DNA from: an uncultured bacterium
GTDB taxonomy: Bacteria > Verrucomicrobiota > Kiritimatiellia > CAIKKV01 > CAITUY01
Reading direction: 5' to 3'
Assembly: GCA_903934155.1 (NCBI GenBank)
Contig: CAIZMS010000040.1
Location: 1 to 6,903, forward strand
Length of the DNA: 6,903 nucleotides
In this document: positions 5,278 to 6,903 of the stretch, piece by piece
How positions within the stretch are numbered: position 1 is the first letter of the stretch
How the letters are laid out: every line of letters begins with the position of its first letter
Notes under the pieces: generated by a model
The model's database searches: none
The model's input: only the letters and a program-made list of their open reading frames with translations
Told to the model about the DNA's origin: nothing
Made by a program: the position numbers and the translations under genes

Positions 5278-6081
5278 CTACCGGACTTCAAACCTTGCGC
5301 TGACCACGGCTGTGATTTCCTTCTCATAGGAGGTCGTGTCATTGATGCCTTCGCCTGAAGTGGCCGTCACGCCTTTGGGATTGATCTGCATCACACCCAT
5401 CCTCGCTTCAACGAGTTTACCCAGGTGACCATTGGCGTTGCTGACGATCTGCTCCGCCCGGGCTGTCGCATCCTTGGTCGCTTCGCCAAGCATGCTGATC
5501 TTGAGTTCCGATAATTTCGTGTAAAGATATCGCGGTGCCTCGGAATCGATCTGCACGCCCTCTTTAATCAAACTGGTCACATTCCGGGATACAACGGGCA
5601 CTTTATCCATATTTGTGGCGCTGATGGAAATAACCTGGGTGAGCGTATACCCGTTCACCTTGTCCGTGGTGATGGTAGCGGGGGAATCCGGAGACTCGCT
5701 CGAAGCATCCTTCACCCCCTTGACCACTTCTTTCTTGTAGTGCCGTTCTGTTGCAATTGACGACAGCGTAATGTCCGCCTCCGCCACGCCCGCCGCGACC
5801 ACAAACGATCTCACCTGGTCCGCTTCATGTTTGAGAGTATCGTAGGCCTTGACCAAATCCTGATCCGTTGCGGTAATGGTGCCGCTCCAGGTAACCAGAT
5901 CGGACACAATCGCCTTTCGAGCCGACCCGGTGACCGCGAGCGTCTTCGGCTCCATTTTTACCGCGACATAAGCCGTCGCCAGAATGGCGACGCACACTAC
6001 ATTAGCCAGTGCAAAAAAATATCCGCCCGCCTTGAGCGTCACCACCAATTTACCAGGAAGTCCGTTTCCACTGTCATTCAC
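5278..6081 (-). CDS. membrane-anchored SIMPL-domain (DUF541, YggE-like) protein
   Basis: This is a 267-residue protein from a GTG start. A short cytoplasmic N-terminus is followed by one transmembrane helix at about 20-42 (YFFALANVVCVAILATAYVAV). A SIMPL domain follows at about 46-265 and should lie outside the membrane. Supporting segments are LAVTGSARKAIVSDLVTWSGTI, the DITLSSIATERHY stretch, YTLTQVISISATNMDKV, the KISMLGEATKDATARAEQIV helix and the closing AVVSARFEVR. The family's biochemical role is not settled; E. coli YggE is linked to oxidative stress. The GTG at 6081 was chosen because AAAGGAG lies six bases upstream; the in-frame ATG at 6156 would add 25 basic residues inside the previous gene. 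The gene starts one base after the VF530 stop, so the two are probably translated together. Confidence 0.9.
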   Translation of the reverse strand: MNDSGNGLPGKLVVTLKAGGYFFALANVVCVAILATAYVAVKMEPKTLAVTGSARKAIVSDLVTWSGTITATDQDLVKAYDTLKHEADQVRSFVVAAGVAEADITLSSIATERHYKKEVVKGVKDASSESPDSPATITTDKVNGYTLTQVISISATNMDKVPVVSRNVTSLIKEGVQIDSEAPRYLYTKLSELKISMLGEATKDATARAEQIVSNANGHLGKLVEARMGVMQINPKGVTATSGEGINDTTSYEKEITAVVSARFEVR

Positions 6082-6082
6082 A

Positions 6083-6343
6083 TCATTCTCCTTTAGTCTG
6101 ATTACTCTCCGCTCCAATTTTTTCTTCCTCAAGATGCTCCAGATACAGATCTTCAACTTTCTCGCGTGCCCAGGGGGTCTTGCGCAGGACCTTCAGACTG
6201 GAACTGATACTGGGATTCATCGTGAAGCAGCGGATGGGAATCCTGTCGCCCAACTGATCCCATCCATAGCACGCCAGCAACTCCTCCAAGATCGTCGTCA
6301 ATTTAACCCCATGAAGCGGATCGTGCGGGTGTTGCGTATTCAT
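6083..6343 (-). CDS. VF530/DUF2132 family small protein
   Basis: This 86-residue protein has the full VF530 pattern: DPLHGVKLTTILEELLACYGWDQLGDRI at about 8-35, then IRCFTMNPSISSSLKVLRKTPWAREKVEDLYL at 37-68. The family is named after a Vibrio fischeri protein of known structure and is suspected to bind DNA; its function is not proven. The last 18 residues are a charged tail. The frame is open further upstream (to 6481), but that part lies inside the DUF486 gene and does not resemble the family. The ATG at 6343 overlaps the DUF486 stop as ATGA and gives the family's usual start, just before the conserved core. The stop lies one base before the SIMPL start. Confidence 0.9.
   Translation of the reverse strand: MNTQHPHDPLHGVKLTTILEELLACYGWDQLGDRIPIRCFTMNPSISSSLKVLRKTPWAREKVEDLYLEHLEEEKIGAESNQTKGE
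6088..6094 (-). promoter_or_regulatory. ribosome binding site that sets the SIMPL start at a GTG
   Basis: AAAGGAG lies six bases before GTG 6081 and inside the last codons of the VF530 gene. It is the strongest Shine-Dalgarno match in the window and decides against the longer ATG start at 6156. Confidence 0.7.
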
Positions 6344-6753
6344 AGGCACCTGTGGATATCTGCCGTCTGCGAGGAAGGTGCGCTGGGCGATATTCCCGCT
6401 TTGGGAACCACCGGATCCCTGAACATAAAGAAGACTGCGCCCAAAAGACAAAATCCGGCCCAGAGATAGTTCCATGACCAAGCCTGTCGCATGTAGAAGA
6501 TGGCAAAAGGAACAAAGAGAGATAACGTAATGACCTCCTGCATGATCTTCAGTTGAGACAGAGACAAGGTGCTGTACCCAATCCGGTTTGCAGGCACCTG
6601 AAACATGTATTCAAAAAACGCAATCCCCCAGCTCGCCAGAGCGGCGATTATCCAAGGCTTGCTTCCCAGATTCTTCAAGTGCGCGTACCACGCAAAGGTC
6701 ATGAAGGCGTTTGAAATGAAAAGCAACACAACCGTTCGAAAAACAACGTTCAT
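6340..6753 (-). CDS. DUF486/DMT-family small integral membrane protein
   Basis: This 137-residue protein has four predicted membrane helices at about 4-22, 34-51, 70-88 and 95-112. The family's conserved stretches are present: FISNAFMTFAWYAHLK, SWGIAFFEYMFQVPANRIGY and LSQLKIMQEVITLSLFVPFA. The family (pfam04342) is related in form to drug/metabolite transporter and EmrE-like proteins, but no substrate is established. The core ends at about residue 112; the remaining 25 residues are a Pro/Ser-rich tail that I take to be lineage-specific. AGAGGT at 6759-6764, five bases before the ATG, supports the start. The stop overlaps the VF530 start, making this the first gene of a three-gene operon. Confidence 0.92.
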   Translation of the reverse strand: MNVVFRTVVLLFISNAFMTFAWYAHLKNLGSKPWIIAALASWGIAFFEYMFQVPANRIGYSTLSLSQLKIMQEVITLSLFVPFAIFYMRQAWSWNYLWAGFCLLGAVFFMFRDPVVPKAGISPSAPSSQTADIHRCL

Positions 6754-6767
6754 ATCTTACCTCTTAT

Positions 6768-6779
6768 TCTGCGTGCTCC
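6768..6779 (+). repeat. 12-base direct repeat, copy 1 (TCTGCGTGCTCC)
   Basis: This copy matches the copy at 6838-6849 (TCTGCGTGTTCC) in 11 of 12 bases. Both are followed shortly by a GGCGAC (6788-6793 and 6852-6857), so the two segments may derive from one duplicated unit on either side of the palindrome. Confidence 0.5.
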
Positions 6780-6815
6780 ACCTCACGGGCGACCTGTCTG
6801 CCCTCCTCTTGGCGA

Positions 6816-6838
6816 ACTATCCGGAATTTCCGGATAGT
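6816..6838. repeat. perfect 23-bp palindrome (11-bp arms, one-base centre)
   Basis: Arms ACTATCCGGAA and TTCCGGATAGT are exact reverse complements around a single T. The site is about 63 bases before the DUF486 ATG. The tight centre fits an operator for a dimeric regulator better than a transcription terminator; a dispersed repeat is the other option. Confidence 0.85.
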
Positions 6839-6849
6839 CTGCGTGTTCC
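6838..6849 (+). repeat. 12-base direct repeat, copy 2 (TCTGCGTGTTCC)
   Basis: This is the partner of the copy at 6768-6779, with one T/C difference. It starts on the last base of the 23-bp palindrome, which suggests that palindrome and repeat form one composite element. Confidence 0.5.
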
Positions 6850-6903
6850 TCGGCGACGGCCAAGATCCCATGGGGCGAGGACGAGAGCTCAAAATGACCC
6901 GCA

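Larger units (their letters stand above)
6754..6903. other. gene-free right edge with palindrome, no clear gene or promoter
   Basis: These 150 bases lie upstream of the DUF486 gene. They hold a 23-bp palindrome and a pair of 12-base direct repeats around it. I could not find a convincing -35/-10 pair. A minus-strand frame is open from the edge to a TGA at 6783-6785 (39 codons), and a plus-strand ATG lies at 6894 near the edge. Neither can be judged on this length. Confidence 0.5.

Noticed and set aside
6082..6156. longer start for the SIMPL protein at ATG 6156
   Set aside because: It has no ribosome site and would overlap the VF530 coding region by 74 bases; GTG 6081 has AAAGGAG at ideal spacing.
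6344..6481. longer start for the VF530 protein at 6481
   Set aside because: The extra 46 residues overlap the DUF486 gene in another frame and do not resemble the VF530 family; the ATGA overlap at 6343 is the natural start.
6783..6902. minus-strand open frame of 39 codons entering from the right edge
   Set aside because: A stretch this short is readily open by chance in GC-rich DNA, shows no family motif, and contains the palindrome.
6894..6903. plus-strand ATG at the right edge as the start of a divergent gene
   Set aside because: Only three codons are visible and the upstream purines are not a clear ribosome site.

Overview
The window reads as an ordinary chromosomal segment of a Gram-negative bacterium with moderately high GC. 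The best fit is the PVC group (Verrucomicrobia, Kiritimatiellota, Lentisphaerae or Planctomycetes). That placement is an inference. It rests on an ECF sigma factor followed by a membrane-anchored protein of prenyltransferase/squalene-oxidase-type repeats, on short GC-rich palindromes and heptamer repeats between genes, and on the general gene style. No rRNA or single-gene marker fixes the phylum. Every gene I can support lies on the minus strand, so transcription runs from high to low coordinates. No gene-free stretch exceeds about 150 bases, and I see no tRNA, rRNA, CRISPR array or transposase.

Right part (6903 to 5278): after a gene-free right edge that holds a perfect 23-bp palindrome, three tightly packed genes form an operon. 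They encode a small four-helix membrane protein (DUF486, DMT-like), a VF530/DUF2132 protein, and a membrane-anchored SIMPL-domain protein. The first two overlap by ATGA and the third starts one base after the second stops. A 53-bp cloverleaf-like inverted repeat follows the SIMPL stop.

Middle (5162 to 2702): an AbrB-type antitoxin and a Doc-type toxin overlap by ATGA. Only 21 bases further on comes an ECF sigma factor, whose end overlaps by 8 bases the start of a protein with one transmembrane helix and an alpha/alpha-toroid repeat domain. There is no room for a separate promoter between doc and the sigma gene. The toxin-antitoxin promoter, or one inside doc, may therefore drive the sigma gene. 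The toroid protein sits where an anti-sigma factor usually sits but has no zinc-binding anti-sigma motif.

Left part (2701 to 1): a tex gene (RNA-binding transcription accessory protein) is split by one extra base in a C5/G5 run at 1371-1375. If the base is removed the protein is a normal 765-residue Tex. Beyond it, running off the left edge, is the start of a PilZ-domain protein with both c-di-GMP-binding motifs. A sigma-54-like site lies at suitable distance in front of it.

The most unusual feature is the sigma/toroid pair behind a toxin-antitoxin module. The rest is known families, some of unknown function. I do not see a clearly new defence or mobile system here.
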